This document shows, piece after piece, positions 18,030 to 28,775 of a stretch of DNA of 64,000 nt. Made by a program: the position numbers and the translations under genes. The stretch spans positions 3,901,001-3,965,000 of the forward strand of contig NC_014551.1 in the NCBI RefSeq assembly GCF_000196735.1. The letters run 5' to 3'. The notes under the pieces are model-generated. The model saw only the letters and a program-made list of their open reading frames with translations, made no database searches and was not told the DNA's origin. This DNA is from Bacillus amyloliquefaciens DSM 7 = ATCC 23350 (GTDB lineage Bacteria; Bacillota; Bacilli; Bacillales; Bacillaceae). Each line of letters starts with the position of its first letter. Position 1 is the first letter of the stretch.

Positions 18030-19374
18030 TATCGTCCTCCTCCTTCCCCAGCAGATCTTTCGTAATCGGAACGATTTTCCCGTTGATTTTCATACTCCAG
18101 ACGGGTTCCAGCTCAACAAGATCATTCGTTGACGAAGATACCATTTGATAGGACAGGAAGATCTGGTCGATTTTGTTCACATCGTATTTATCCTGCTGCT
18201 CCAGCAGCGACACAACCTCACTGCCGCTCATCATTTTTACGTCTTTTGTTTTAATCGGATTCGGCCCGAGAACATAGTTCGGCCGCTTATAGCTGAGAAC
18301 CTCGTCATTGGCCCATTGCAGGGTCATAACAGGCCCGGCTCCGAAAGGCTTAGACGTGCTGTTGATGACAGGCATTTGATCTTTAAACATGTAGAAACTC
18401 AGCTGCTGGTTATCACTCACATTGAAAAATTGATAATGATCCGTCCAGCTCCCCGTATCCTCTAAATATTTATAGCTTTTCTTAATCAGCTCTCCCGTTT
18501 GATAAGAAGCGCTTTGCGCCAGGTTCCGGTGCTGGAATTGAATCTGCCGCTGCGTCGAATTGATTTCCAGACGGCTGATTCCGTCAGTCAGCACATTCCG
18601 ATTGTAATTCGGATCCTCTCTGACCGTGCTCGGATCATTAAAGAGCGTCTGCTTAAACAGATTCGTCTTAATGGTTTCAGTAATAAATTCTTTTTCCTTC
18701 ATATTAAACCGCGAATTCGGCATGAGAAATTCTTTGCTTTTTCCGACCGAATAGAGGTGGTATAACGGCATACTCGATTTTTTGCTGTACAGCTCATTCA
18801 TCAGGTTGCGGTAATTCGCCGATTCCACAGTCACTTCCAGAATCAGCTGTTTGCTGTATGAGACCATGTAAATCTTCTTATTCGCTTTATTCTCATTAAA
18901 CGGAATGACAATATGGTCAAATGAGCTGTATTCCATTGACTGATTCGACCATTTAAACATCGATTGGAAGAAATCAATCGGAATGGTGTCATTGAATTGC
19001 AGATCGAGCTTTGCCGAATTTCCGTTTCTGCCGTAAAGCCAATTTTTAAAACCGAGCTTGTCGTATTGATCGGAAATATCTTTCATCCCTTTTACTTCCC
19101 ATTGCGGCAAATCCGACCACAGGTCATTAAAGAGCGTCTCATCATCCACTTTATAATGAGAGCCGTTTGTATGAATAAACATATCCCGGGGTTTTACCGT
19201 TTGCGACATTTTTTGGCTCGTTTTATCAATTTTATGCTTTTCCCGGACAGTCGATTTGGTTGAGGCCGTGCCTTCTGAAAAATTGGGCTGGAACGTCCAA
19301 ATTCCCCATGTTAAAACAAGACTAATGACGACTAGCACCGACAGTATGACTGTTTTTATATTTTCACGCCTCAT
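18016..19374 (-). CDS. walH: WalH (YycH), negative regulator of WalK
   Basis: Single-pass membrane protein of 452 residues starting [20 protein letters not shown], with a large extracytoplasmic YycH domain. It acts with WalI to damp WalK activity. The ATG at 19374 follows GAGGATGATTGGG and lies inside the walK 3' end, an overlap of 11 bases. Confidence 0.94.
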   Translation of the reverse strand: MRRENIKTVILSVLVVISLVLTWGIWTFQPNFSEGTASTKSTVREKHKIDKTSQKMSQTVKPRDMFIHTNGSHYKVDDETLFNDLWSDLPQWEVKGMKDISDQYDKLGFKNWLYGRNGNSAKLDLQFNDTIPIDFFQSMFKWSNQSMEYSSFDHIVIPFNENKANKKIYMVSYSKQLILEVTVESANYRNLMNELYSKKSSMPLYHLYSVGKSKEFLMPNSRFNMKEKEFITETIKTNLFKQTLFNDPSTVREDPNYNRNVLTDGISRLEINSTQRQIQFQHRNLAQSASYQTGELIKKSYKYLEDTGSWTDHYQFFNVSDNQQLSFYMFKDQMPVINSTSKPFGAGPVMTLQWANDEVLSYKRPNYVLGPNPIKTKDVKMMSGSEVVSLLEQQDKYDVNKIDQIFLSYQMVSSSTNDLVELEPVWSMKINGKIVPITKDLLGKEEDDNGVE

Positions 19375-21199
19375 CCCAATCATCCTCTTGCTCTTCTTTA
19401 TATGGAAGAGTAAATGTAATCTTCGTTCCTTTGCCTTCTACACTGTCGGCCCAGATGTCACCGCCGTGCGCCTGAACCATCTCTTTTGCAATCGCAAGGC
19501 CGAGCCCGGTGCCGCCGAGTTTTCTCGTGCGCGCTTTATCCACTCTGTAGAAACGGTCAAAGACTTTTTCCACATCTTTTTTCGGAATGCCGATACCTTC
19601 ATCTTTTACACTGATGTAGAGCAGCTCTTCTTTCTCATTCACATCGACTGAGAAGGTGACATGTCCGCCTTCCGGTGAGTACTTCAATGCGTTAGAAATG
19701 ATATTATCGAGAACCTGCGTCACTTTATCCTGATCAATCTCCACGTACAGATTTCTGTCCGGCAGCTCGCGGATAAATTCGACATGCTGTTCCTTTGTCA
19801 TTTCAAAACGGTCAATAATCAGAGACATAAAGCGGATCATATGAATCCACTCTCGATTAAACTGATAATCTTTGCTGTCGAATTTAGAAAGCTGAAGCAG
19901 ATCATTCACCAATCTGATCATGCGCTCAGTTTCATTTTGGGTCACCATTAAGAAACGCGGAGCGATCTCTTTATTTTCCCACGCGCCTTCTGCAAGCGCC
20001 TCTAAATAGCTTCGCATTGTCGTCAGCGGTGTTCTCAGCTCATGAGACACATTGGCAACAAATTCTCTGCGCTCCCGATCGAGTTTTTCCTGTTCGGTGA
20101 CATCATAAAGAACCGCGATTAAACCATCAATTTTTCCGTGCTCTCTCTGAATAACGGAAAAATTCACCCGCAGTACAGTCGTTTCATCGTCACGATCGAT
20201 CTCCAGCAGCATGGAATCCTGCTGTTCTACTAAATCCTCAAAAGTAAAGTTCTCTTTTATGCCCAATAAAGACGTAATCGGCATCTCTAAAGCCGTTTCA
20301 CGTGAAACATTCAATAGCTCAAGCGCAGGGCTGTTTAAAAGAATAATAGCCCCGTTGCGATTCGTCGCGATGACTCCGTCCGTCATATACGCGATAACGG
20401 AAGAAAGCTTCCTTCTCTCCCCTTCCGTCATGGCTTGGGCATCTTCAAGCTCTCTCGTCAGATGGTTAAAGGTCGTTGCGAGCTGACCGATTTCATCGTG
20501 CCCGTATTTTCGAACCTTTCTGGAGAAATTCCCTTTTGCCAGTTCCATCGCCTGCTTACGCATATCCGACAGCGGATGGGTAATGGTTCGGGCGAGAAAT
20601 ATACCGAGAAGAGCCGTCAGAACAAGGGCCAAGCCCGTTCCGGAAGCAAGAATCGAGTTGACGGTTTTCATCTGGTTAAAGGTATCTTCCATACTGGCCA
20701 CCACATAAATCGCGCCGACAACTTCCTGATTCTCCGTGACGACCGGTTTTGCCGAAATCAGCACTCTGTTTTTACTTTTAGGATCATAATATTTTTTTGA
20801 ATAGGCCTGTTTTGTAGAGAAAATCCGTTTGAAAATCGGGTCAGTCGTCTGTTTTCCCGCTATTTCCTCGCCATAAGGCCTCGAAGAACCGATGACCTCA
20901 TAGCTTTTATCAACAAAAGTAATTTCCCGTATTTCATTATTTTTCGTAAAATCATTCAAAATGCGTTTGACGTCATCCTTAATGACGGTCCTGTCATTGT
21001 CCCCTTTATATTCCTGCTCAATATAATAGGAAAGGTTGTCAATCCGCTGATTTAACGATAGTTCATAGGACTTGAGGAGAGAATTCTCCACCTGTTTCAC
21101 AAAGTACACGCCGATAATCTGCATGGCAATGATGATGAGAAGCACATAGATCAGCGTAATCTTAAACTGAATCGACCGAAAAAAACCAACCTTATTCAT
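19364..21199 (-). CDS. walK: WalK essential sensor histidine kinase
   Basis: Histidine kinase of 611 residues: two membrane segments around an extracytoplasmic PDC/Cache domain, a HAMP linker (ARTITHPLSDMRKQAMELAKGN), a PAS domain (VIAYMTDGVIATNRNGAIIL), HisKA with the phosphorylated His in VANVSHELRTPLTTMRS, and HATPase (GGTGLGLAIAKEMV). It controls cell-wall hydrolase genes through WalR in growing cells. A parS site lies inside its coding sequence at 20294-20309. Confidence 0.97.
   Translation of the reverse strand: MNKVGFFRSIQFKITLIYVLLIIIAMQIIGVYFVKQVENSLLKSYELSLNQRIDNLSYYIEQEYKGDNDRTVIKDDVKRILNDFTKNNEIREITFVDKSYEVIGSSRPYGEEIAGKQTTDPIFKRIFSTKQAYSKKYYDPKSKNRVLISAKPVVTENQEVVGAIYVVASMEDTFNQMKTVNSILASGTGLALVLTALLGIFLARTITHPLSDMRKQAMELAKGNFSRKVRKYGHDEIGQLATTFNHLTRELEDAQAMTEGERRKLSSVIAYMTDGVIATNRNGAIILLNSPALELLNVSRETALEMPITSLLGIKENFTFEDLVEQQDSMLLEIDRDDETTVLRVNFSVIQREHGKIDGLIAVLYDVTEQEKLDRERREFVANVSHELRTPLTTMRSYLEALAEGAWENKEIAPRFLMVTQNETERMIRLVNDLLQLSKFDSKDYQFNREWIHMIRFMSLIIDRFEMTKEQHVEFIRELPDRNLYVEIDQDKVTQVLDNIISNALKYSPEGGHVTFSVDVNEKEELLYISVKDEGIGIPKKDVEKVFDRFYRVDKARTRKLGGTGLGLAIAKEMVQAHGGDIWADSVEGKGTKITFTLPYKEEQEDDWDEA
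20294..20309. other. parS site (Spo0J/ParB) inside walK
   Basis: CGTTTCACGTGAAACA, one base from the palindromic consensus TGTTTCACGTGAAACA. B. subtilis also has a parS inside yycG (walK). It nucleates Spo0J spreading and SMC loading. Confidence 0.92.
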
Positions 21200-21205
21200 C
21201 GCCGG

Positions 21206-21913
21206 TTAGTCCTGTTCAGGGTTTCTCAAGTAATAACCGACGCCCCGTCTTGTGACGATCCAGTTCGGATGGCTCGGATTATCCTCGATTTTCTCACGGA
21301 GGCGGCGCACTGTTACATCCACCGTTCTCACGTCACCGAAATAGTCATAGCCCCACACCGTCTGCAACAAATGCTCACGCGTCATGACCTGTCCGATATG
21401 TTTGGCCAAGTAATGCAGCAATTCAAATTCACGATGGGTCAGCTCGATCGTTTCTTCTCTTTTTGATACGACATATGCGTCAGGGAAGATGACAAGAGAC
21501 CCGATATGAATGTCATTTGAAGCTGATTCTTCCTCAGCCGGCGCAACCGTAAGCTGGCGGCGCAGATTCGCTTTGACGCGGGCCAGAAGCTCACGCGTGC
21601 TGAAAGGCTTAGTGACATAGTCATCCGCTCCGATTTCAAGTCCGATGACCTTGTCAATCTCAGAGTCTTTAGCCGTCAGCATAATAATCGGCATATCATA
21701 TTTTTTCCGGACTTCCCGGCACACTTCAACTCCGTCTTTATTCGGAAGCATAATATCTAATAGAATTAAATCAGGCTGAAGCTCCTCCACCATTTCCACG
21801 GCTTCATTTCCGTCGTACGCACAGTGCACGTCATAGCCTTCTTTTCTTAAATTAAACTCTAATATATCTGCAATCGGTTTTTCATCATCGACTACAAGGA
21901 TTTTCTTATCCAT
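21206..21913 (-). CDS. walR: WalR essential response regulator
   Basis: OmpR-family regulator of 235 residues, nearly identical to B. subtilis WalR as remembered. Receiver: [10 protein letters not shown], phosphorylated Asp in [13 protein letters not shown], Lys in [10 protein letters not shown]-terminal winged helix: [20 protein letters not shown] and [12 protein letters not shown]. The second of two adjacent ATGs (21913) is used, giving the recalled length. It is the first gene of the walRKHIJ operon. Confidence 0.97.
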   Translation of the reverse strand: MDKKILVVDDEKPIADILEFNLRKEGYDVHCAYDGNEAVEMVEELQPDLILLDIMLPNKDGVEVCREVRKKYDMPIIMLTAKDSEIDKVIGLEIGADDYVTKPFSTRELLARVKANLRRQLTVAPAEEESASNDIHIGSLVIFPDAYVVSKREETIELTHREFELLHYLAKHIGQVMTREHLLQTVWGYDYFGDVRTVDVTVRRLREKIEDNPSHPNWIVTRRGVGYYLRNPEQD

Positions 21914-22213
21914 CATCTTGATTTTCCTCCTGCCAGAATGACTTCATTTTATCTATTGATGTTTTATGATAATCACAATTCGGAACGTGAAAAACATTCC
22001 CCGTCTATTATAACGGTTTCAGGTCAAAAGATAAAAAAATTAAAGAGAACAGCGCAAAAACGTATTGAACTGCCATCCTTTTGTCATGTTTTTTATTTTC
22101 TTTTAAAAAATAATATTTTTTTGAAACCTCACGAAAAAAAACGCCGTCTACTGTTTGACGTCTTCTTCTGGGCCGGCTGAAAAGCCGGCTCTCCCTTTTT
22201 TTATAACAAAGAA
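21914..22213. other. Intergenic region upstream of walR
   Basis: About 300 bp of AT-rich sequence expected to hold the walR operon promoter. A GCCGGCT...AGCCGGC hairpin followed by T7 on the plus strand (22171-22207) is visible but serves no plus-strand gene here. Confidence 0.4.
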
Positions 22214-22246
22214 AAAAACGCACCTACTATTGCAGATGCGTTTGGG
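22214..22246 (-). terminator. tRNA operon terminator
   Basis: On the minus strand AAACGCA and TGCGTTT arms are followed by a long T-run, just beyond tRNA-Phe. Confidence 0.78.
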
Positions 22247-22250
22247 TAAG

Positions 22251-22323
<73 letters not shown>

Positions 22324-22359
22324 AGATGTTTCTTTTCTATACTATAAAGTAAAGTAAAA

Positions 22360-22436
22360 TGGCGGTCCGGACGGGACTCGAACCCGCGACCTCCTGCGTG
22401 ACAGGCAGGCATTCTAACCAACTGAACTACCGGACC
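22360..22436 (-). tRNA. tRNA-Asp (GTC)
   Basis: Acceptor GGTCCGG/CCGGACC, anticodon GTC in CTGTCAC, T-arm GGTTCGAGTCC, with CCA encoded. Confidence 0.96.
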
Positions 22437-22520
22437 TTACAGTAATTTGTCCGGAGAACCGTATCGTGGCGGCCCTCCGAGGACAAATAAGGAGTTAGCA
22501 ATAACGCTAAAGTAAATCAA

Positions 22521-22592
22521 TGACCCGTACGGGATTCGAACCCGTGTTACCGCCGTGAAAGGGCGGTGTCTTAACCGCTTGACCAACGGGCC
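22521..22592 (-). tRNA. tRNA-Glu (TTC)
   Basis: Acceptor GGCCCGT/ACGGGTC (one G-T pair), anticodon TTC in CTTTCAC, T-arm GGTTCGAATCC. CCA is not encoded. Confidence 0.96.
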
Positions 22593-22600
22593 ATAAAAAG

Positions 22601-22676
22601 TGGTGAGCCATGAAGGACTCGAACCTTCGACCCTCTGATTAAAAGTCAGATGCTCTACCAACTGAGCTAATGGCTC
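22601..22676 (-). tRNA. tRNA-Lys (TTT)
   Basis: Acceptor GAGCCAT/ATGGCTC, anticodon TTT in CTTTTAA, T-arm GGTTCGAGTCC, with CCA encoded. First tRNA of the cluster. Confidence 0.96.
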
Positions 22677-22834
22677 TTGATGTGTCGGATTATGTATCAT
22701 AGAGCATTCAGACAAAAGCTTTCTTGCAGTACTCTATTGAAGCTGTTCCGTAACAACGAGATTTATAATATCATAGAACATTCGAAAGTGGCAACTACTT
22801 TTTTGAAAAAAAACTATTATTTTTTTCCCACATG

Positions 22835-22865
22835 AAAAAACAAGCCTCCGGTCACGGAGGCTTGT
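22835..22865 (-). terminator. purA terminator
   Basis: Ten-bp perfect stem CAAGCCTCCG/CGGAGGCTTG with a 4-base loop and a T-run on the minus strand. Confidence 0.9.
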
Positions 22866-22878
22866 CTGCTGCAAAACC

Positions 22879-24213
<1,335 letters not shown>

Positions 24214-24258
24214 TCAAACAAATTAAGTGTATCAGTGCCGATGCAGAAAGTCAATCCT

Positions 24259-24302
24259 AAATCCGAACATTAAAATCTTATCATTCTATATTTGTTCGCC
24301 TT
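24259..24302. promoter_or_regulatory. Paired PurR boxes upstream of purA
   Basis: AAATCCGAACATT at 24259-24271 matches the PurBox consensus AWWWCCGAACWWT. A weaker inverted copy (ATTTGTTCGCCTT) lies at 24290-24302. Such inverted pairs are known to bind the PurR dimer in Bacillus pur promoters. Confidence 0.85.
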
Positions 24303-24371
24303 AATCTCAATTAAAAGCGTTTTCTCTTTCATTTGTTATCTATTACTCACGAAACTTTCACGCTTTAACAA

Positions 24372-24396
24372 GAAAAAGAACCCGTAATCCGGGTTC
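24372..24396 (-). terminator. yycE terminator
   Basis: GAACCC/GGGTTC stem followed by five Ts on the minus strand, just after the yycE stop. Confidence 0.8.
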
Positions 24397-24409
24397 CTCG
24401 GACAGCGGC

Positions 24410-24823
24410 TTATATTCCGCTTGTATTCATCAAGACGATCCGCCAGCCGTCAGGATCTTCGATGGTCACGCCTTTTTCTCCCCAATACGGGTTTTCGGGT
24501 TCTTTCTCTTCATATCCCATCTGCTTTAATTTCGTGCTGATGCGGATGAGCTCCTGCTGATCCGGGATGTAGAAGACAAGCAGGCTGTCGCCGTGCGGAA
24601 CGGGCGCCGGCTGGGATGCGCCGGTTTCTTCAGTGAATTCTAAGTGATATTGGGTATGGGGCAGGCCGAACATGACGCCACTGTAGCCCTCATGGCCGGA
24701 AAAGCTGCCGACCCTTTTCAGTCCGAGGCCTTCTTCATAAAACCTGATGATTTCTTTGAGCTGTCCGGTCGGCCGGGCGATCCGGATTTGCGCCGCTTGA
24801 AATTGCGGAAATTCAATTGTCAT
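24410..24823 (-). CDS. yycE: YycE, VOC/glyoxalase-fold protein
   Basis: Small vicinal-oxygen-chelate protein of about 137 residues with two beta-alpha-beta-beta-beta modules (IRIARPTGQLKEIIRFYEEGLGL; VTIEDPDGWRIVLMNT). The ligand is unknown; the family includes glyoxalases and antibiotic-binding proteins. Three consecutive ATGs follow GGGAGGA; the third has the best spacing. Synteny between purA and dnaC matches B. subtilis yycE. Confidence 0.87.
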   Translation of the reverse strand: MTIEFPQFQAAQIRIARPTGQLKEIIRFYEEGLGLKRVGSFSGHEGYSGVMFGLPHTQYHLEFTEETGASQPAPVPHGDSLLVFYIPDQQELIRISTKLKQMGYEEKEPENPYWGEKGVTIEDPDGWRIVLMNTSGI

Positions 24824-24910
24824 CATCATTCCTCCCTTGATGTCATTATATAAAAGCGCTTTCCTTTTTTCGTCTGCCGAACGGTTGTCATTCTCTCGTT
24901 CTTTCGGATG

Positions 24911-24940
24911 AAAAAAGCCTCAAGACATCGCTTGAGGCTT
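24911..24940 (-). terminator. dnaC terminator
   Basis: AAAGCCTCAAG/CTTGAGGCTTT arms and a T-run on the minus strand immediately after dnaC. Confidence 0.85.
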
Positions 24941-26304
24941 TACGCACCTGCCGGAACACCGCCGTCATCAAAGCGCCTTTCCAGGTTTACGAACTTATTG
25001 TATTCTTTCACAAAAGCCAATGAAACGGTTCCCACCGGGCCGTTACGCTGTTTGGCAATAATGATTTCGATGATGTTTTTGTTTTCGGATTCTTTATCAT
25101 AGTAATCATCACGATACAGGAAGGCGACGATGTCGGCATCCTGCTCAATACTTCCTGACTCACGGATATCTGACATCATCGGACGTTTATCCTGCCGCTG
25201 CTCAACACCCCGGGAGAGCTGAGACAGAGCGATGACCGGAACTTCAAGCTCCCGTGCCAGCGCTTTTAGCGCCCGTGAAATTTCCGATACCTCTTGCTGG
25301 CGGTTGTCGCTTGAACGGCCGCTTCCTTGAATGAGCTGCAAGTAGTCAATTAAAATCATGCCCAAGCCGTTCTCCTGCTTCAGTCTGCGGCATTTTGAAC
25401 GGATTTCGCTGACACGGATGCCGGGGGTGTCATCTATAAAGATACCGCTGTTTGACAGGCTTCCCATCGCCATCGTCAGCTTACCCCAATCCTCTTCCGT
25501 CAGATTTCCCGTTCTGAGATTTTGGGCGTTAATATTCCCTTCGGCGCAGAGCATACGCATGACAAGCTGCTCAGCACCCATCTCCAGACTGAATATCGCG
25601 ACGCTCTCATCCGTTTTGGTGGCCACGTTTTGCGCAATATTTAAGGCAAACGCCGTTTTCCCCACGGACGGACGGGCTGCGACAATGATCAAATCATTCC
25701 GCTGAAAGCCCGCCGTCATCCGGTCAAGCTCGATAAAACCAGTCGGAATCCCGGTAATATCGCCTTTCCGGTTGTGAAGCTGCTCAATGTTGTCGTATGT
25801 TTGCACGAGCACGTCTTTAATATTTTGGAAGGCGCCCGAATTTTTTCGCTGCGCGACCTCCATAATCGTTTTTTCCGCATCGCTTAATAAATCTTCAACT
25901 TCATCTTCGCGTGTATACCCGTCTTGGGCGATCGTGGTCGCCGTTCTGATTAAACGGCGGAGAATCGATTTTTCCTCAACGATTTTCGCGTAATATTCTA
26001 TATTAGCCGCTGTCGGAACGGAATTCGCGATGTCCGTCAGGTACGAGACGCCCCCCACCTCTTCTAACAGGTCGGTATTCGCAAGCTCTGACGTTACCGT
26101 GATCAAATCAACCGGTTCGCCGCGATCTCCGAGCACGAGCATGGCATTATAAATTTTTTGATGTGACATTCTGTAGAAATCATCCGGAATCAACACTTCA
26201 GAAGCCAGTGTCAACGCAGACGGCTGTAAAAAAACAGCACCTAACACGGCCTGCTCAGCTTCTATGTTTTGCGGCGGCAGCCGATCATTCAGAAGGTCTG
26301 TCAT
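24940..26304 (-). CDS. dnaC: Replicative DNA helicase DnaC
   Basis: DnaB-type hexameric helicase of 454 residues that unwinds DNA at the fork. An N-terminal primase-interacting domain (NIEAEQAVLGAVFL) is followed by a RecA-like motor with Walker A ARPSVGKTAF and Walker B MILIDYLQL, plus SQLSRGVEQRQDKRPMMSDI. The ATG at 26304 gives the B. subtilis length; a GTG three codons upstream is the alternative. Confidence 0.97.
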   Translation of the reverse strand: MTDLLNDRLPPQNIEAEQAVLGAVFLQPSALTLASEVLIPDDFYRMSHQKIYNAMLVLGDRGEPVDLITVTSELANTDLLEEVGGVSYLTDIANSVPTAANIEYYAKIVEEKSILRRLIRTATTIAQDGYTREDEVEDLLSDAEKTIMEVAQRKNSGAFQNIKDVLVQTYDNIEQLHNRKGDITGIPTGFIELDRMTAGFQRNDLIIVAARPSVGKTAFALNIAQNVATKTDESVAIFSLEMGAEQLVMRMLCAEGNINAQNLRTGNLTEEDWGKLTMAMGSLSNSGIFIDDTPGIRVSEIRSKCRRLKQENGLGMILIDYLQLIQGSGRSSDNRQQEVSEISRALKALARELEVPVIALSQLSRGVEQRQDKRPMMSDIRESGSIEQDADIVAFLYRDDYYDKESENKNIIEIIIAKQRNGPVGTVSLAFVKEYNKFVNLERRFDDGGVPAGA

Positions 26305-26475
26305 GCTAAGCACCGTCCTCTCCTTAAAAAATATCCAAACTCCATTTTACCATTTCTCATGAAAAAGAATAGAAAAATATCGCTTTCCCTGTATTTGTCA
26401 GACTATGGATATGTGTTTCACCGTTCCGAATGCCGGGAAACACATAAATAAATCGATACCAGGAGGGGAAAAAAG

Positions 26476-26673
26476 ATGAAAACATATGCAGTAACACCAA
26501 GTGTTGATGCGGACGGATGGTTTGTGAAGGCAGAAAATGTGGCGCCGACGGCTCTTTGTACATCAAAGGACGCGGCGATCGAAAAAGCGGAGCAGATGGC
26601 GAAAGAGAACAGCCCGGCTAAGCTTGTCATTTATGATCAGCATAAAAACATTGAAGAGGAACGTTCCTTTTAA
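26476..26673 (+). CDS. yycD: YycD, DUF2188 protein
   Basis: Small cytoplasmic protein of 65 residues reading MKTYAVTPSVDADGWFVKAE and onward, with the DUF2188 pattern of an alternating strand followed by KDAAIEKAEQMAKEN and KLVIYDQHKNI. The function is unknown. It starts seven bases after AGGAGGGG and is divergent from dnaC, as in B. subtilis. Confidence 0.88.
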   Translation: MKTYAVTPSVDADGWFVKAENVAPTALCTSKDAAIEKAEQMAKENSPAKLVIYDQHKNIEEERSF

Positions 26674-26702
26674 GAAAAGCCTTCGCCCGTGCGAGGGCTT
26701 TT
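26674..26702. terminator. Bidirectional terminator
   Basis: AAAAGCCTTCGC and GCGAGGGCTTTT arms around CCGT, between two convergent small genes. Confidence 0.85.
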
Positions 26703-26703
26703 C

Positions 26704-26913
26704 TCATTCAATGAAGCGAATACGCAGCACTGTCTGCGCCATGAGATCGGCCGTTTTTTGATACAGATCCCATTCTTCACAGGCGGCAAATACTTTCATC
26801 ATTTCCTGCAAGGTCTGTTTCAGCAAGATAAATTCGTCAATTGTCCGCAGTTCTGCGGCTTTTTTCTGATAATCAGCCAGCTTCATCTGTAATAACATTA
26901 ATGGCGATTGCAT
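26704..26913 (-). CDS. 69-residue helical protein of unknown function
   Basis: Starts at ATG 26913 after GGGGGAGG and encodes MQSPLMLLQMKLADYQKKAA and 49 further residues. The sequence is mostly amphipathic helix (RTIDEFILLKQTLQEMMKVFAACEEWDLYQKTADLM) with no signal peptide. It converges on yycD and shares its terminator. No family is recognised. The strong ribosome binding site and terminator support a real gene. Confidence 0.72.
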   Translation of the reverse strand: MQSPLMLLQMKLADYQKKAAELRTIDEFILLKQTLQEMMKVFAACEEWDLYQKTADLMAQTVLRIRFIE

Positions 26914-27031
26914 AAAAAACCTCCCCCATTCTGTTATAACGCCCGGCTTTTCAAACCTCCATTTCTTTGTCATATCCTCTTACGATCGATTTTTGATTTT
27001 AGTACAATAAAGAAACGGAAGGAGTGATAAC

Positions 27032-27175
27032 ATGAAACCGCTGCAAATTTCCGCCGAAACGGCACAAAAGCTTGCAGAATCACTGAACATGCCGTTTGAG
27101 AGAATCATGCACATGCCTCAGCACATTCTGCTTGCCAAATTAGCTGAAGTCCAAAAAGAGAACGAACACAAATAA
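27032..27175 (+). CDS. yycC: YycC small protein
   Basis: 47-residue protein MKPLQISAETAQKLAESLNM and onward, with PFERIMHMPQHILLAKLAEV, matching the conserved YycC family of bacilli. Function unknown. The ATG follows GGAAGGAGTGATAAC, and a strong terminator follows at 27203. Confidence 0.85.
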   Translation: MKPLQISAETAQKLAESLNMPFERIMHMPQHILLAKLAEVQKENEHK

Positions 27176-27202
27176 AGGCTGCTCTCTCATATATATGTGC
27201 GG

Positions 27203-27237
27203 GAGGCGGAAGCGATGGCTTTCCGCCTCTTTTTTTA
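27203..27237 (+). terminator. yycC terminator
   Basis: GAGGCGGAA/TTCCGCCTC stem followed by seven Ts. Confidence 0.88.
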
Positions 27238-27399
27238 TAGAGAAAATTCCGGTGAAACATTCGTTATCGTTTATTCATATACGCTGAGGGAAAAGTGAAG
27301 GGCTTCTTATTATCCGGAAACAATTCAGGCAAAAGCTTGTCTCTTCGATTAAAAAGAACGGTACCAAAAATCTCAGCTGACCAATACTGCAGCACCGGA

Positions 27400-27431
27400 A
27401 AAGAGGCCGGATATCGAACGCCGGCCTTTTA
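27400..27431. terminator. Terminator after the glycosyl cluster
   Basis: GGCCGG and CCGGCC arms around a 10-base loop, with T-rich flanks on both strands, about 50 bp beyond the last minus-strand gene of the cluster. Confidence 0.65.
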
Positions 27432-27479
27432 TCTGCTCTTGAAACACCTGTCATGCCTGCGCCTATAATATGGAACCTT

Positions 27480-28754
27480 TTATAAAAATGATTGATAAAT
27501 ACTGTCTATTTTTGAAACCATGATGTCCTGACGCAGATGCTGACTGGCATAAGATTTTGCTTCTTTTCCGAGCCGTTCTCTGAGAGACTGATCCGTAATC
27601 AATGACACGAGGGCAGCAGCAAGCTCGCGGCTATTGCCGGGCTGACAGATAAGCCCTGTTTTCTCATGCCGGATCATTTCAGGAATTCCTCCGCATTCAG
27701 AGGTGATAATGGCTTTACCGGAAAACATAGCTTCGATGACCGCTATGGGGAAATTATCATTCAATGTGGGCAGCACAAAAATAGACGATTCAGCCAAAAG
27801 ATCCGGCACATCACGTCGTTTTCCGAGGAAGAACACATTTGAAAGACCCAATTTCCGTCTCTTCTCTTCCAGAAACCCCCGCATTTTCCCGTCTCCGATT
27901 ATCCAAATTTCGGCTCCCGATAAATGCTGCCGAATTTGCGCGAGGGCATCCAGCAGCACACCATGCCCTTTTCGCTCGGTCAGACGTGAAACACACACAA
28001 TCACGAGCTTTTCAGTACGTTTCGGCTTGGGTGCATCCTGGACGTGAATGCCGGTATAAACAGTCGTCAGCTGTGTTTCCTTCGCGCCGTACTCCAGTAA
28101 AGGCGCGTGAAAGGAGTCACTGATGGTAATGATTTTATCCGAAGCCCGAATGCCCTGTTTTTCTATTTCAGTGAAGTATGCCTCTTCAATTGAACCCTTT
28201 TGGATTTTATGAAACTTCATCCGGCTTTTCGTAAAATGTCCGTGAGGCGTGAAGAAAAGAGGACGCCGATATGTTCGATTAAGGTATCCCAGCAAAAATA
28301 CCGCAAATAAATCCTGCGCGTGAAACAGATCATATTGTTCTAAATCTTTTTCCTTCAAAAATCTTTGAAAGACATGTAAATAGCTGAGATTCTTCACAAG
28401 CTTTTCGTTTGCGGCGCCGTATCTGCCGAGAAGAAACGCTCTGACTTCATCAGCGGCCCGCGGGATATCTTCCTGAAAAAATGAAGGCGGCATTTGGAGC
28501 GGCGAGATGACATCCGCATGATGACCGATGCGCTCAAAACCTGTCTTAACGGACGTGATATAACTCGCCAATCCTCCGACATTCGGGTAACGGAGAAAGG
28601 TTGCGTACAAAATGCGCAATGGCTTCTTTCTTTTGGGGGAGCTTTTTCCTTCCGAACAAAATGAACGCAGCATCCCTTGCTCACTTTGAGGTTCGATTCC
28701 GTAAAATTGATCCATGACGCGCAACAAGGCAAGAGGCACCATCTCTTCTCTCAA
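27480..28754 (-). CDS. GT4-family glycosyltransferase (paralogue A)
   Basis: GT-B fold glycosyltransferase of 424 residues, family GT4, probably cytoplasmic. An N-terminal extension ending VMDQFYG is followed by the acceptor domain with YPNVGGLASYITS and HAQDLFAVFLLGYL, then the donor domain with VSRLTERKGHGVLLDAL, IIGDGKMRG and the EX7E-like EAMFSGKAIITSECGGIPE. It is clearly paralogous to the product of 31008-32336, including the unusual N-terminal extension. The start is a TTG at 28754 after GAGGGGGGAG; an ATG four codons later is possible. Last gene of the six-gene cluster. Confidence 0.88.
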   Translation of the reverse strand: MREEMVPLALLRVMDQFYGIEPQSEQGMLRSFCSEGKSSPKRKKPLRILYATFLRYPNVGGLASYITSVKTGFERIGHHADVISPLQMPPSFFQEDIPRAADEVRAFLLGRYGAANEKLVKNLSYLHVFQRFLKEKDLEQYDLFHAQDLFAVFLLGYLNRTYRRPLFFTPHGHFTKSRMKFHKIQKGSIEEAYFTEIEKQGIRASDKIITISDSFHAPLLEYGAKETQLTTVYTGIHVQDAPKPKRTEKLVIVCVSRLTERKGHGVLLDALAQIRQHLSGAEIWIIGDGKMRGFLEEKRRKLGLSNVFFLGKRRDVPDLLAESSIFVLPTLNDNFPIAVIEAMFSGKAIITSECGGIPEMIRHEKTGLICQPGNSRELAAALVSLITDQSLRERLGKEAKSYASQHLRQDIMVSKIDSIYQSFL

Positions 28755-28775
28755 ATCCGCTCCCCCCTCTCAAAC

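Larger units (their letters stand above)
27176..27479. other. Intergenic region
   Basis: About 300 bp with the yycC terminator and a second hairpin at 27400-27431. No gene-like ORF with a ribosome binding site is seen in the remainder. Confidence 0.5.

Noticed and set aside
22171-22207. GCCGGCT hairpin with T-run on the plus strand upstream of walR
   Set aside because: Looks like a terminator but no plus-strand gene precedes it; may be incidental or part of the walR leader.
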